NCBI RefSeq assembly: GCF_030150285.1
Contig: NZ_JASLGE010000024.1
Span: 1 to 64,000 of the forward strand
Source: Pseudomonas sp.
GTDB lineage: Bacteria; Pseudomonadota; Gammaproteobacteria; Pseudomonadales; Pseudomonadaceae
Direction: 5' to 3'
Length of the DNA: 64,000 nucleotides
Part shown: piece after piece, positions 51,505 to 60,214 of the stretch
Numbering within the stretch: the first letter of the stretch is position 1
How the letters are laid out: each line of letters starts with the position of its first letter
The notes under the pieces: generated by a model
Databases searched by the model: none
Told to the model about the DNA's origin: nothing
What the model saw: only the letters and a program-made list of their open reading frames with translations
Made by a program: the position numbers and the translations under genes

Positions 51505-52287
51505 TCAGGCCGAAACGCGCGGGATGGTGTCATCGCTGCGCAGCGTGAAGATCTCGTACCCGGTGTCAGTCACCAGCAAGGTGTGTTCCCACTGCGCCGA
51601 AAGCTTGCGATCCTTGGTGATGGCTGTCCAGCCATCGCCCAGCACTTTGGTGTCAGCCTTGCCCTGGTTGATCATCGGCTCGATGGTGAAGGTCATGCCG
51701 GCTTTCAGTTCCATGCCGGTGCCTGCGCGGCCGTAGTGCAGGATTTGCGGTTCTTCATGGAACACCTTGCCGATGCCATGGCCGCAGAACTCTCGAACCA
51801 CCGAGAAACCGTTCTTTTCAGCGTGCTTCTGGATCACTTCACCGATATCGCCCAAGCGGCAGCCCGGTTTGACCAGTTCGATGGCCTTGTACATGCACTC
51901 TTGAGTCACTTGCGACAGGCGCTCGGCCCAGACCGGCACCTTGCCGACGTGGAACATGCGGCTGGTGTCGCCGTGATAGCCGTCTTTAATGACCGTGACG
52001 TCAATGTTCAGGGTGTCGCCGTCCTTCAGGGCCTTGTCGCCCGGAATGCCGTGGCACACCACGTGGTTGATCGAGGTGCAGATCGATTTGGGGAAGCCTT
52101 TGTAGTTGAGCGGGGCCGGGATGGCCTTTTGTACATTGACGATGTAATCGTGGCAGATGCGGTCCAGCTCTTCAGTGGTCACGCCCGGTTTGACGTGCTC
52201 GGCAATCATTTCCAGCACTTCGGCGGCCAGTTTGCCGGCGACACGCATTTTTGCGATGTCCTCGGGGGTTTTGAGGGTGACGGTCAT
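51505..52287 (-). CDS. map: Methionine aminopeptidase, type I
   Basis: Map removes the N-terminal Met from new proteins. The 260-residue enzyme has the five metal ligands in order: Asp97 and Asp108 in NIDVTVIKDGYHGDTSRM, His near 171 in CGHGIG, Glu near 204 in TIEPMI, and Glu near 235 in QWEHTL. I start at ATG 52287; the frame is open to 52362 but the upstream part is not family sequence. It is divergent from rpsB, as in most proteobacteria. Confidence 0.95.
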   Translation of the reverse strand: MTVTLKTPEDIAKMRVAGKLAAEVLEMIAEHVKPGVTTEELDRICHDYIVNVQKAIPAPLNYKGFPKSICTSINHVVCHGIPGDKALKDGDTLNIDVTVIKDGYHGDTSRMFHVGKVPVWAERLSQVTQECMYKAIELVKPGCRLGDIGEVIQKHAEKNGFSVVREFCGHGIGKVFHEEPQILHYGRAGTGMELKAGMTFTIEPMINQGKADTKVLGDGWTAITKDRKLSAQWEHTLLVTDTGYEIFTLRSDDTIPRVSA

Positions 52288-52519
52288 ACAGGCTCTCTTC
52301 GCGCGTTGGCGCTCATCAACGGGTTGGGTGTGTGACAAGATTTTGCGTCCGCACACCAGCATAAAAACGCGATTCTAACAGACGGTCGGCGTTAATCATG
52401 AGCCTCTCGCCATCGCTTGTCGTAATGGAATGGGGCATTCTGGGCTTATTGAAGCGCGTGCGCAAAAGAACGAGGAATAAAAGTCAGAATCCGGGCTTCG
52501 TTTTTTTGGCATGTTGTGG

Positions 52520-52664
52520 TATAAAATGCGCCGCTTTGCGGGTATAGCCCGCAGTGCTCAAACCCACACACGCGTCGACACGATGACCTGGGTGCCTTCA
52601 GCTGAAGCTGCTGGTTGGTCATTGGGATGCGTGGAGGCCTAACCCGACTTATTAAGGAACTATC
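52520..52664 (+). promoter_or_regulatory. rpsB promoter element and structured leader
   Basis: The 377-base gap from map (52288) contains a -10-like TATAAA at 52520, then a hairpin GCGGG/CCCGC at 52538-52552, and a longer stem with ATGACC pairing with GGTCAT around a CAGC-TGAA-GCTG hairpin (about 52583-52625). The leader of S2 operons in gammaproteobacteria is known to be structured and to bind S2 for autoregulation. This is inferred, not shown. Bases 52288-52500 carry no clear feature, but must hold the map promoter. Confidence 0.5.
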
Positions 52665-53408
52665 ATGTCCCAAGTCAACATGCGCGATATGCTGAAGGCC
52701 GGTGTGCACTTCGGTCACCAAACCCGTTACTGGAACCCGAAGATGGGTAAATACATCTTTGGCGCGCGTAACAAGATTCACATCATCAACCTTGAAAAAA
52801 CCCTGCCAATGTTCAACGAAGCTCTGACTTTCGTAGAGCGTCTGGCCCAGGGCAAAAACAAGATCCTGTTCGTCGGCACCAAGCGTTCCGCTGGCAAGAT
52901 CGTTGCTGAAGAAGCAGCACGTTGCGGTTCGCCGTACGTGGATCACCGCTGGTTGGGCGGCATGCTCACCAACTTCAAAACCATCCGTGCTTCCATCAAG
53001 CGTCTGCGTGACCTTGAAATTCAAGCAGAAGACGGTACGTTCGCCAAGCTGACCAAGAAAGAGGCGCTGATGCGCACTCGCGATCTGGAAAAGCTGGATC
53101 GTAGCCTGGGTGGTATCAAGGACATGGGCGGTCTGCCAGACGCACTGTTTGTTATCGACGTTGATCACGAGCGCATCGCGATCACCGAAGCCAACAAGCT
53201 GGGCATCCCGGTTATCGGCGTTGTCGATACCAACAGCAGCCCTGAAGGTGTTGACTACATCATCCCAGGCAACGATGACGCAATCCGCGCTATCCAGCTG
53301 TACATGGGTGCGATGGCTGATGCTGTTATCCGTGGCCGTAACCACGTTGCTGGCGGCACCGACGTTTTCGTCGAAGAAGCTCCAGCTGCAGCGGTAGTTG
53401 AAGGCTGA
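52665..53408 (+). CDS. rpsB: 30S ribosomal protein S2
   Basis: S2 is a late-assembling protein of the small subunit, needed for S1 binding. The 247-residue protein opens with SQVNMRDMLKAGVHFGHQTR, the family signature, and has RWLGGMLTNFKT near 104-115 and DVDHERIAITEANKLGIPV near 170-188. The length is standard. Start ATG 52665 follows AAGGAAC. It is the first gene of the rpsB-tsf unit and codes with the strong bias of a highly expressed gene. Confidence 0.98.
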   Translation: MSQVNMRDMLKAGVHFGHQTRYWNPKMGKYIFGARNKIHIINLEKTLPMFNEALTFVERLAQGKNKILFVGTKRSAGKIVAEEAARCGSPYVDHRWLGGMLTNFKTIRASIKRLRDLEIQAEDGTFAKLTKKEALMRTRDLEKLDRSLGGIKDMGGLPDALFVIDVDHERIAITEANKLGIPVIGVVDTNSSPEGVDYIIPGNDDAIRAIQLYMGAMADAVIRGRNHVAGGTDVFVEEAPAAAVVEG

Positions 53409-53437
53409 GTCATTAACGCCTAGCGTTTACTCAGTAC

Positions 53438-53466
53438 GCAAAAAGGGGGCTTGGCCCCCTTTTTGC
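53438..53466 (+). terminator. Terminator/attenuator between rpsB and tsf
   Basis: GCAAAAAGGGGG pairs with CCCCCTTTTTGC around CTTGG. In E. coli a similar site lowers tsf expression relative to rpsB. Confidence 0.85.
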
Positions 53467-53613
53467 CACCTCGGAATCCATTTGCTGGCACTGCATTTGT
53501 TATTGCTGTATCAAGTTGCGTTCAGCAGCGTGGTCAGGGGTGAGCTTCACACGAATTGAACGCCCGTTCGATCGGGTGGAATGGTTGAAAACCTATCCAA
53601 GAGGAATTTTGAA

Positions 53614-54477
53614 ATGGCAGAGATTACTGCAGCGTTGGTTAAAGAGCTGCGTGAGCGTACCGGCGAAGGCATGATGGATTGCAAGAAAGCCTTGACCAAG
53701 GCTGGCGGCGACATCGAAAAAGCCATCGACGACATGCGTGCTTCCGGTGCCATCAAGGCTGCCAAGAAAGCAGGCAACGTTGCTGCTGAAGGCGCAATCG
53801 CCCTGAAGGAAGACGGTAAATCCGCAGTTCTGCTGGAAGTGAACTCGCAGACTGACTTCTTGGCCCTGCAGGACGACTTCAAGGCATTCGTTGCTGCCAG
53901 CGTTGAAAAAGCATTCGCTGACAAGCTGACGACCGTTGAGCCTCTGATCGAAGCTCAAGAAGCTGCTCGCCTGGTACTGGTTGGTAAAGTAGGTGAAAAC
54001 GTAAACATCCGTCGCCTGGCTCGCGTTGAAGGTGATGTTGTGGGTGGTTACCTGCACGGCAACAAAATCGGTGTAGCGGTTGTTCTGAAAGGCGGCACTG
54101 TTGAGCTGGCCAAAGACATCGCGATGCACGTTGCTGCAAGCAACCCAGAGTTCCTGCTGCCTTCGGAAGTTTCTGAGGAAGCGGTTGAGCGTGAAAAAGC
54201 GGTGTTCCTGAGCCTCAATGCTGACAAGATTGCCGGCAAGCCAGAAAACATCGTTGAAAACATGATCAAAGGCCGTATCAGCAAGTTCCTGGCCGAAGCT
54301 AGCCTGGTTGAGCAAGCTTTCGTTAAGAACCCAGAGATCAAAGTTGGCGAACTGGCCAAGAAAGCGGGCGCTGAAATCGTTTCCTTCACTTACTTCAAGG
54401 TAGGCGAAGGCATCGAGAAGCCAGTCGACAACTTCGCTGAAGAAGTTGCTGCTCAGCTGGCTGCCGCCAAGCAATAA
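53614..54477 (+). CDS. tsf: Elongation factor Ts
   Basis: EF-Ts is the guanine nucleotide exchange factor for EF-Tu. The 287-residue protein has the N-terminal UBA-like domain with ELRERTGEGMMDCKKAL and the core with LEVNSQTDF near 75-83. ATG 53614 is well placed after GAGGAATTT. Length is standard. A terminator follows. Confidence 0.98.
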   Translation: MAEITAALVKELRERTGEGMMDCKKALTKAGGDIEKAIDDMRASGAIKAAKKAGNVAAEGAIALKEDGKSAVLLEVNSQTDFLALQDDFKAFVAASVEKAFADKLTTVEPLIEAQEAARLVLVGKVGENVNIRRLARVEGDVVGGYLHGNKIGVAVVLKGGTVELAKDIAMHVAASNPEFLLPSEVSEEAVEREKAVFLSLNADKIAGKPENIVENMIKGRISKFLAEASLVEQAFVKNPEIKVGELAKKAGAEIVSFTYFKVGEGIEKPVDNFAEEVAAQLAAAKQ

Positions 54478-54500
54478 GACAGTTTTACACTGTCGCCCCG

Positions 54501-54534
54501 AAGAGGCTGCCCGCTCACGCGCGCAGCCTCTTTT
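54501..54534 (+). terminator. Rho-independent terminator of tsf
   Basis: AAGAGGCTGC (54501-54510) pairs with GCAGCCTCTT (54523-54532), ending in TTTC. Confidence 0.85.
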
Positions 54535-54683
54535 CAAATGGGAGAGGGTTTTCCCTTTTCTTGCGGAACCGATTGCATAAGTCGTGTTCCGATGGTGCTG
54601 CTGTGCAGCGCCAAGCTAGAGTAAGCGCAGGCTGAAATGGTCTCGTACAGATTTTTTATAAAACGCGGCAGGAGAGATTCGCA

Positions 54684-55427
54684 ATGGCTCAGCAGGGCAG
54701 TGGTTATCAAGCTCGCTATAAACGCATTCTACTCAAGCTAAGCGGCGAAGCCCTGATGGGCTCTGAAGACTTCGGGATCGACCCTAAGGTACTTGACCGC
54801 ATGGCGCTGGAAGTCGGCCAGTTGGTCGGCATTGGCGTTCAGGTGGGTCTGGTGATAGGTGGCGGTAACCTGTTTCGTGGTGCTGCACTGAGCGAAGCTG
54901 GAATGGATCGTGTCACTGGCGACCACATGGGCATGCTGGCAACCGTGATGAACGCACTGGCCATGCGCGATGCGCTGGAACGTGCGAATATCTCTGCCAT
55001 CGTCATGTCGGCCATTTCCATGGTGGGTGTGACGGATCATTATGATCGTCGCAAAGCCATGCGCCATTTGAATGCCAAGGATGTGGTGATTTTTGCCGCA
55101 GGTACCGGTAACCCCTTCTTCACGACGGATTCGGCAGCCTGCTTGCGTGCCATTGAAATTGACGCTGACGTGGTGCTCAAGGCAACCAAGGTTGATGGTG
55201 TTTACACTGCAGACCCATTCAAAGATCCGCATGCCGAGAAGTTCGATCATCTGACTTATGATGAAGTACTGGATCGCAAGCTGGGTGTAATGGATCTGAC
55301 GGCCATCTGTTTGTGCCGCGACCATAAAATGCCACTGCGTGTATTTAATATGAATAAGCCCGGTGCCCTGCTTAATATTGTTCACGGCGGCGCTGAAGGC
55401 ACTCTGATCGAGGAAGGTCAACAATGA
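54684..55427 (+). CDS. pyrH: Uridylate kinase (UMP kinase)
   Basis: PyrH makes UDP from UMP and ATP. The 247-residue amino-acid-kinase-fold protein has LKLSGEALMG near 17-26, GGGNLFRG near 59-66, GTGNPFFTTDSAA near 139-151 and ATKVDGVYTADP near 168. The start is ATG 54684 after GGAGAGA. Its stop overlaps the frr start (ATGA). Confidence 0.97.
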   Translation: MAQQGSGYQARYKRILLKLSGEALMGSEDFGIDPKVLDRMALEVGQLVGIGVQVGLVIGGGNLFRGAALSEAGMDRVTGDHMGMLATVMNALAMRDALERANISAIVMSAISMVGVTDHYDRRKAMRHLNAKDVVIFAAGTGNPFFTTDSAACLRAIEIDADVVLKATKVDGVYTADPFKDPHAEKFDHLTYDEVLDRKLGVMDLTAICLCRDHKMPLRVFNMNKPGALLNIVHGGAEGTLIEEGQQ

Positions 55428-55981
55428 TCAACGAAATCAAAAAAGACGCGCAAGCGCGCATGCAGAAATCGCTGGAATCCTTGAACCACGCTTTTGGCCA
55501 GATCCGCACTGGCAAGGCGCACCCGAGCATTCTGGGTAGCGTGATGGTGCCTTACTACGGCGCAGACACGCCGTTGAGCAGTGTCGCTAACGTGACCGTG
55601 AAAGATTCCCGCACCCTGCAAGTCGTGGCGTTTGAGCGCAACATGCTGGCGGCAGTCGACAAGGCCATTCAGAGCGCAGGCCTGAATCTCAATCCGACCA
55701 ACCTGGGCGAATTGCTGCTGATCTCCATGCCGGCCCTGACTGAAGAAACCCGTAAGGGCTTCACCAAGCAGGCGCGTAGTGCTGCTGAGGACGCTCGTGT
55801 GGCCGTGCGTAACATCCGTCGTGATGCCCTGAGCGAGCTGAAGAAGCTGGTTAAAGACAAGGCCATCAGTGAAGATGAAGAGCGTCGCGCAGCGGCTGAT
55901 ATTCAGAAGCTGACGGACAAGGCCGAAGCCGATATCGATGCGGCTACCAAGCAGAAAGAAGCGGACCTGATGGCCGTATAA
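55424..55981 (+). CDS. frr: Ribosome recycling factor
   Basis: RRF splits post-termination ribosomes with EF-G. The 185-residue protein has the tRNA-like three-helix fold with KDAQARMQKSLESL at the start and the KEADLMAV end typical of the family. It overlaps pyrH by four bases and is followed by uppS after 15 bases. Confidence 0.97.
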   Translation: MINEIKKDAQARMQKSLESLNHAFGQIRTGKAHPSILGSVMVPYYGADTPLSSVANVTVKDSRTLQVVAFERNMLAAVDKAIQSAGLNLNPTNLGELLLISMPALTEETRKGFTKQARSAAEDARVAVRNIRRDALSELKKLVKDKAISEDEERRAAADIQKLTDKAEADIDAATKQKEADLMAV

Positions 55982-55996
55982 GGGTCTGGGCGTTTT

Positions 55997-56752
55997 ATGG
56001 AAAAGACCAAGCAGACTGAGCCTTCATCGGTGCCGCGACACGTCGCGATCATCATGGATGGTAATAATCGCTGGGCGAAAAAACGCTTTATGCCGGGTGT
56101 TGCCGGTCATAAAGCGGGAGTGGATGCTGTTCGCGCAGTGATTGAAGTGTGTGCCCATGCCAAGGTTGAGGTGCTTACACTGTTCGCGTTTTCCAGTGAG
56201 AACTGGCAACGCCCAGCGGCTGAAGTCAGTGCTCTGATGGATTTGTTCTTCAGGGCGCTTCGTCGTGAGGCCAAGCGCCTTAACGAAAACAACATCAGCC
56301 TGCGGATTATCGGCGATCGTTCGCGTTTTCATCCTGACCTTCAAACGGCAATGCGTGAAGCTGAGATGATGACGGCAGGGCCTGACCGTTTTGTGCTGCA
56401 GATTGCGGCCAATTACGGTGGTCAGTGGGACATCGCCCAGGCCGCTCAGCGGCTGGCGCGTGAGGTGCAGGCTGGCCATTTGCAGCCTGAAGACATCACG
56501 CCCGGGTTGCTCCAGACATGTCTGGTCACGGGTGATCTGCCATTGCCTGATCTTTGTATTCGTACAGGTGGCGAGCACCGCATCAGCAACTTCCTGTTGT
56601 GGCAGCTCGCCTATTCTGAGCTGTATTTCTCCGACCTGTTCTGGCCGGACTTCAAACACGAGGCCATGCGTAACGCACTGGCTGATTATGCTTCTCGCCA
56701 GCGCCGCTTCGGTAAAACGAGCGAGCAGGTCGAGGCTGGAGCCCGGGTTTAA
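55997..56752 (+). CDS. uppS: Undecaprenyl diphosphate synthase
   Basis: UppS condenses eight isopentenyl units onto farnesyl diphosphate, giving the C55 carrier lipid for peptidoglycan and LPS. The 251-residue cis-prenyltransferase has the catalytic Asp in IMDGNNRWAKKR near residue 20, FAFSSENWQRP near 64, and RTGGEHRISNFLLWQ near 190. It shares one base with cdsA (TAATG). Confidence 0.96.
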   Translation: MEKTKQTEPSSVPRHVAIIMDGNNRWAKKRFMPGVAGHKAGVDAVRAVIEVCAHAKVEVLTLFAFSSENWQRPAAEVSALMDLFFRALRREAKRLNENNISLRIIGDRSRFHPDLQTAMREAEMMTAGPDRFVLQIAANYGGQWDIAQAAQRLAREVQAGHLQPEDITPGLLQTCLVTGDLPLPDLCIRTGGEHRISNFLLWQLAYSELYFSDLFWPDFKHEAMRNALADYASRQRRFGKTSEQVEAGARV

Positions 56753-57558
56753 TGCTTAAGCAACGAATTATTACTGCACTTATTCTGCTGCCCATTGCCT
56801 TGTGTGGCTTTTTCCTTTTGGAAGGGGTCGGCTTTGCGCTGTTTATCGGTGCGGTGGTGACCCTGGGTGCGTGGGAATGGGCGCGCCTGGCAGGTTTCCA
56901 AGCTCAGGCGGCACGCGTTGCCTTTGCTGCGCTGGTGGCGGTGCTGCTGTTTGGGATGTACGCCTTCTCAGGCTTGGCACCTTTGGTACTCGCTGCGGCG
57001 ATTGTGTGGTGGGCAATCGCGACCTACCTCGTGCTGACCTTTCCGCAATCGGCAGAGCGCTGGTCAGGCACGCGGGCAAAACTGGTTATCGGCCTGTTAA
57101 TTCTACTGCCGGCCTGGCAAGGTTTGGTGTTGATCAAGGCCATGCCGCTGGGCAACTGGTTGATCCTGGCGGTGATGGTGCTGGTGTGGGGCGCTGACAT
57201 CGGTGCCTACTTCTCCGGGCGTAAGTTTGGCAAACGCAAGCTGGCCCCAAAAGTCAGCCCGGGCAAGAGCTGGGAAGGCGTGTATGGCGGTTTGATTGTG
57301 AGCCTGTTGATCACAGCTGCTGTGGGTCTGGTACGTGGATGGAGCGTTGGCGAGATTGTCGCTGCGCTGCTGTGCGCGGCGATGATTGTGCTGGTGTCCG
57401 TGGTGGGTGACCTTACCGAGAGCATGTTCAAGCGTCAGGCCGGTATCAAGGACAGCAGTAATTTGCTGCCAGGTCATGGCGGGGTTCTGGATCGCATTGA
57501 CAGCCTGACGGCGGCGGTTCCGTTGTTTGCGGTACTGCTTTGGATTGCCGGATCATGA
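56752..57558 (+). CDS. cdsA: Phosphatidate cytidylyltransferase
   Basis: CdsA makes CDP-diacylglycerol from phosphatidate and CTP. The 268-residue inner-membrane protein has about eight hydrophobic helices and ends with the family signature SMFKRQAGIKDSSNLLPGHG followed by GVLDRIDS, near 222-250. It overlaps uppS and dxr. Confidence 0.96.
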   Translation: MLKQRIITALILLPIALCGFFLLEGVGFALFIGAVVTLGAWEWARLAGFQAQAARVAFAALVAVLLFGMYAFSGLAPLVLAAAIVWWAIATYLVLTFPQSAERWSGTRAKLVIGLLILLPAWQGLVLIKAMPLGNWLILAVMVLVWGADIGAYFSGRKFGKRKLAPKVSPGKSWEGVYGGLIVSLLITAAVGLVRGWSVGEIVAALLCAAMIVLVSVVGDLTESMFKRQAGIKDSSNLLPGHGGVLDRIDSLTAAVPLFAVLLWIAGS

Positions 57559-58745
57559 GTCGACCTCAACAGATTACGGTATTGGGGGCCACAGGTTCGA
57601 TTGGCCTGAGTACCTTGGATGTTATTGCGCGTCACCCTGACCGCTATCAAGTGTTTGGCTTGAGCGGTTTTAGCCGTCTCGCAGAGCTTTTGGCCTTGTG
57701 TGTCGAACACACGCCGCGAGTCGCTGTGGTGCCGGACGAGCATGCAGCCAGCCAATTGAGAGCTGGTCTGCAGGCAGCAGGTCTCAACACCGAGGTGTGG
57801 GTGGGTGAGCAAGGCTTGTGTCAGGTGGCTTCCGCCCCAGAAGTTGACACAGTTATGGCTGCAATCGTCGGTGCGGCAGGCTTACGTCCTACGTTGGCGG
57901 CGGTTAACGCGGGTAAGAAAATGCTCTTGGCCAATAAAGAGGCGCTCGTGATGACGGGCGACTTGTTTATGCAGGCCGTGCGTCGCAGTGGTTCGGTATT
58001 GCTGCCGATCGACAGCGAACACAACGCCATCTTTCAGTGCCTGCCTCAGGATTATTCCCGCGGGTTGGGCGCTGTCGGCGTTCGTCGTATATTGCTGACG
58101 GCTTCTGGTGGCCCGTTTCGCGAAACCCCTCTGGCCGAACTTGAGCGCGTAACACCCGATCAAGCCTGCGCTCATCCCAATTGGTCGATGGGGCGAAAGA
58201 TATCGGTGGATTCGGCGAGCATGATGAACAAGGGGCTAGAGCTGATTGAGGCCTGTTGGCTGTTTGATGCTCGGCCGGATCAGGTTGAAGTCTTGATCCA
58301 CCCGCAGAGCGTGATCCATTCATTGGTTGATTATGTGGATGGCTCGGTCTTGGCCCAGCTTGGTAATCCCGATATGCGAACGCCTATCGCCAATGCCCTG
58401 GCTTGGCCTGAGCGGATTGATTCGGGGGTCGCACCGCTGGATCTTTTTGAGGTAGCACGCCTGGATTTTCAGCGTCCTGACGAGCAGCGCTTTCCCTGCT
58501 TGCGTCTGGCACGTGAGGCGGCCTTGTCAGGTCATAGCGCCCCAGCGATGTTAAATGCGGCGAATGAAGTGGCCGTTGCGGCGTTTCTGGGGGGGCGGAT
58601 TCGTTACCCGCAGATCGCTCAAATCATTGAAGACGTCTTGAATAGCGAGCCTGTGGTTGCAGTCGATGAACTGGAGGCGGTATTTTGCGCCGATGCCAAG
58701 GCACGCGTGCGGGCTGAGCAGTGGTTGAGCCATAACGGCGGTTAA
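57555..58745 (+). CDS. dxr: 1-deoxy-D-xylulose 5-phosphate reductoisomerase
   Basis: Dxr converts DXP to MEP with NADPH, the first committed step of the non-mevalonate isoprenoid pathway. The 396-residue enzyme has the cofactor motif GATGSIGLSTLDV near 10-22, ANKEALVM near 121, SEHNAIFQCL near 150, SGGPFRETPL near 184 and WSMGRKISVDSASMMNKGLE near 210. I start at ATG 57555, which overlaps the cdsA stop; an in-frame TTG at 57540 lies inside cdsA. Confidence 0.96.
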   Translation: MSRPQQITVLGATGSIGLSTLDVIARHPDRYQVFGLSGFSRLAELLALCVEHTPRVAVVPDEHAASQLRAGLQAAGLNTEVWVGEQGLCQVASAPEVDTVMAAIVGAAGLRPTLAAVNAGKKMLLANKEALVMTGDLFMQAVRRSGSVLLPIDSEHNAIFQCLPQDYSRGLGAVGVRRILLTASGGPFRETPLAELERVTPDQACAHPNWSMGRKISVDSASMMNKGLELIEACWLFDARPDQVEVLIHPQSVIHSLVDYVDGSVLAQLGNPDMRTPIANALAWPERIDSGVAPLDLFEVARLDFQRPDEQRFPCLRLAREAALSGHSAPAMLNAANEVAVAAFLGGRIRYPQIAQIIEDVLNSEPVVAVDELEAVFCADAKARVRAEQWLSHNGG

Positions 58746-58786
58746 GGGGTGCTTGCCCGAGCCGGACAGGATCGCGGAGAAAGTAG

Positions 58787-60139
58787 ATGAGTGCGCTCTA
58801 TATGATTGTTGGTACCCTCGTTGCACTAGGGGTGCTGGTCACTTTTCATGAATTTGGTCACTTTTGGGTGGCGCGCCGCTGTGGTGTCAAGGTTCTGCGC
58901 TTCTCTGTGGGCTTTGGCACACCCTTGCTGCGTTGGCATGACCGTCAGGGGACCGAGTTTGTAGTGGCTGCCATTCCGTTGGGTGGCTATGTGAAAATGC
59001 TGGACGAGCGCGAAGGCAATGTGCCCGCCGATCAGCTTGATCAGTCATTTAATCGCAAGTCTGTAGGTCAGCGCATTGCGATCGTCGCAGCGGGACCGAT
59101 CGCTAACTTTATGTTGGCGATTGCGTTCTTTTGGGTGCTGGCCATGATGGGCAGCCAGCAAGTGCGTCCCGTGATTGGGGCTGTTGAAGCGGGCAGCCTG
59201 GCGGCGCAGGCTGGTCTGGCTGTAGGCCAGGAAATTGTCTCCATCGACGGCGAGCCAACGGTGGGTTGGTCCAACGTTAACTTGCAACTGGTCAGACGCC
59301 TGGGTGAGACCGGGACTGTCCAGGTCGTGGTGCGTGAGCCTGGCTCCGAGACTGAAGCGGCCCATCAGGTAACCCTCAAGGAATGGCTCAAGGGAGCCGA
59401 CGAACCGGACCCTATCAAATCGTTGGGGATTCGCCCATGGCGACCTGAGTTGCCTGCGATCCTGGCTGAGCTTGACCCCAACGGGCCGGCGGTGGCCGCG
59501 GGGCTGAAAGCGGGTGACAAGCTGCTGTTGATGAACGATCAGCCCATCAGAGATTGGCAGCAAGTCGTGGATTGGGTGCGTGTGCGGCCTGCAGCTCAGG
59601 TCGTGCTGCATATTGAACGTGACGGCATGCCTTTGGATGTGCCTCTGACACTGGCGGCGCGCGGTGAGGGTAATAGCGCAACGGGGTATCTCGGGGCAGG
59701 CGTGAAAGGTGTCGATTGGCCACCCTCCATGCTGCGGGAAGTCAGTTATGGCCCGCTTGCAGCGGTCGGGGAAGGGTTCAAGCGCACATGGACCATGAGC
59801 GTGTTGACGCTCGATTCGCTGAAGAAAATGTTGTTCGGCGAGCTCTCGGTAAAAAACTTGAGTGGACCGATAACCATTGCTAAAGTGGCGGGCGCTTCTG
59901 CCCAGTCGGGTGTTGCGGATTTCCTGAGCTTCCTGGCTTATTTGAGTATTAGCCTGGGTGTTCTGAACTTGCTGCCCATACCAGTCCTGGATGGGGGGCA
60001 TTTGTTGTTTTATCTGGTCGAGTGGGCGCGTGGTCGTCCCTTGTCAGATCGGGTACAGGGTTGGGGGATGCAGATTGGTATCAGTTTGGTCATCGGGGTG
60101 ATGTTACTCGCCTTGGTGAACGATCTGGGCCGTCTGTAA
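58787..60139 (+). CDS. rseP: Site-2 protease RseP (MucP)
   Basis: RseP is an intramembrane zinc protease that makes the second cut in the anti-sigma factor MucA/RseA, releasing AlgU. The 450-residue protein has a first membrane helix with the zinc motif HEFGH (residues 22-26), two PDZ domains at about 110-300, and a later metal ligand in NLLPIPVLDGGHLLFYL near 395-411. The start is ATG 58787 after GGAGAAAG. In this window the AlgU link may connect it with lptF. It lies upstream of bamA by 75 bases. Confidence 0.95.
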   Translation: MSALYMIVGTLVALGVLVTFHEFGHFWVARRCGVKVLRFSVGFGTPLLRWHDRQGTEFVVAAIPLGGYVKMLDEREGNVPADQLDQSFNRKSVGQRIAIVAAGPIANFMLAIAFFWVLAMMGSQQVRPVIGAVEAGSLAAQAGLAVGQEIVSIDGEPTVGWSNVNLQLVRRLGETGTVQVVVREPGSETEAAHQVTLKEWLKGADEPDPIKSLGIRPWRPELPAILAELDPNGPAVAAGLKAGDKLLLMNDQPIRDWQQVVDWVRVRPAAQVVLHIERDGMPLDVPLTLAARGEGNSATGYLGAGVKGVDWPPSMLREVSYGPLAAVGEGFKRTWTMSVLTLDSLKKMLFGELSVKNLSGPITIAKVAGASAQSGVADFLSFLAYLSISLGVLNLLPIPVLDGGHLLFYLVEWARGRPLSDRVQGWGMQIGISLVIGVMLLALVNDLGRL

Positions 60140-60214
60140 ACACTTCGCTGAATTGCGAATCTGCCGCATTTTGCGGCAGTTTGTTTATTGCCAGTTGGAA
60201 TAAGAAAGGACTTC

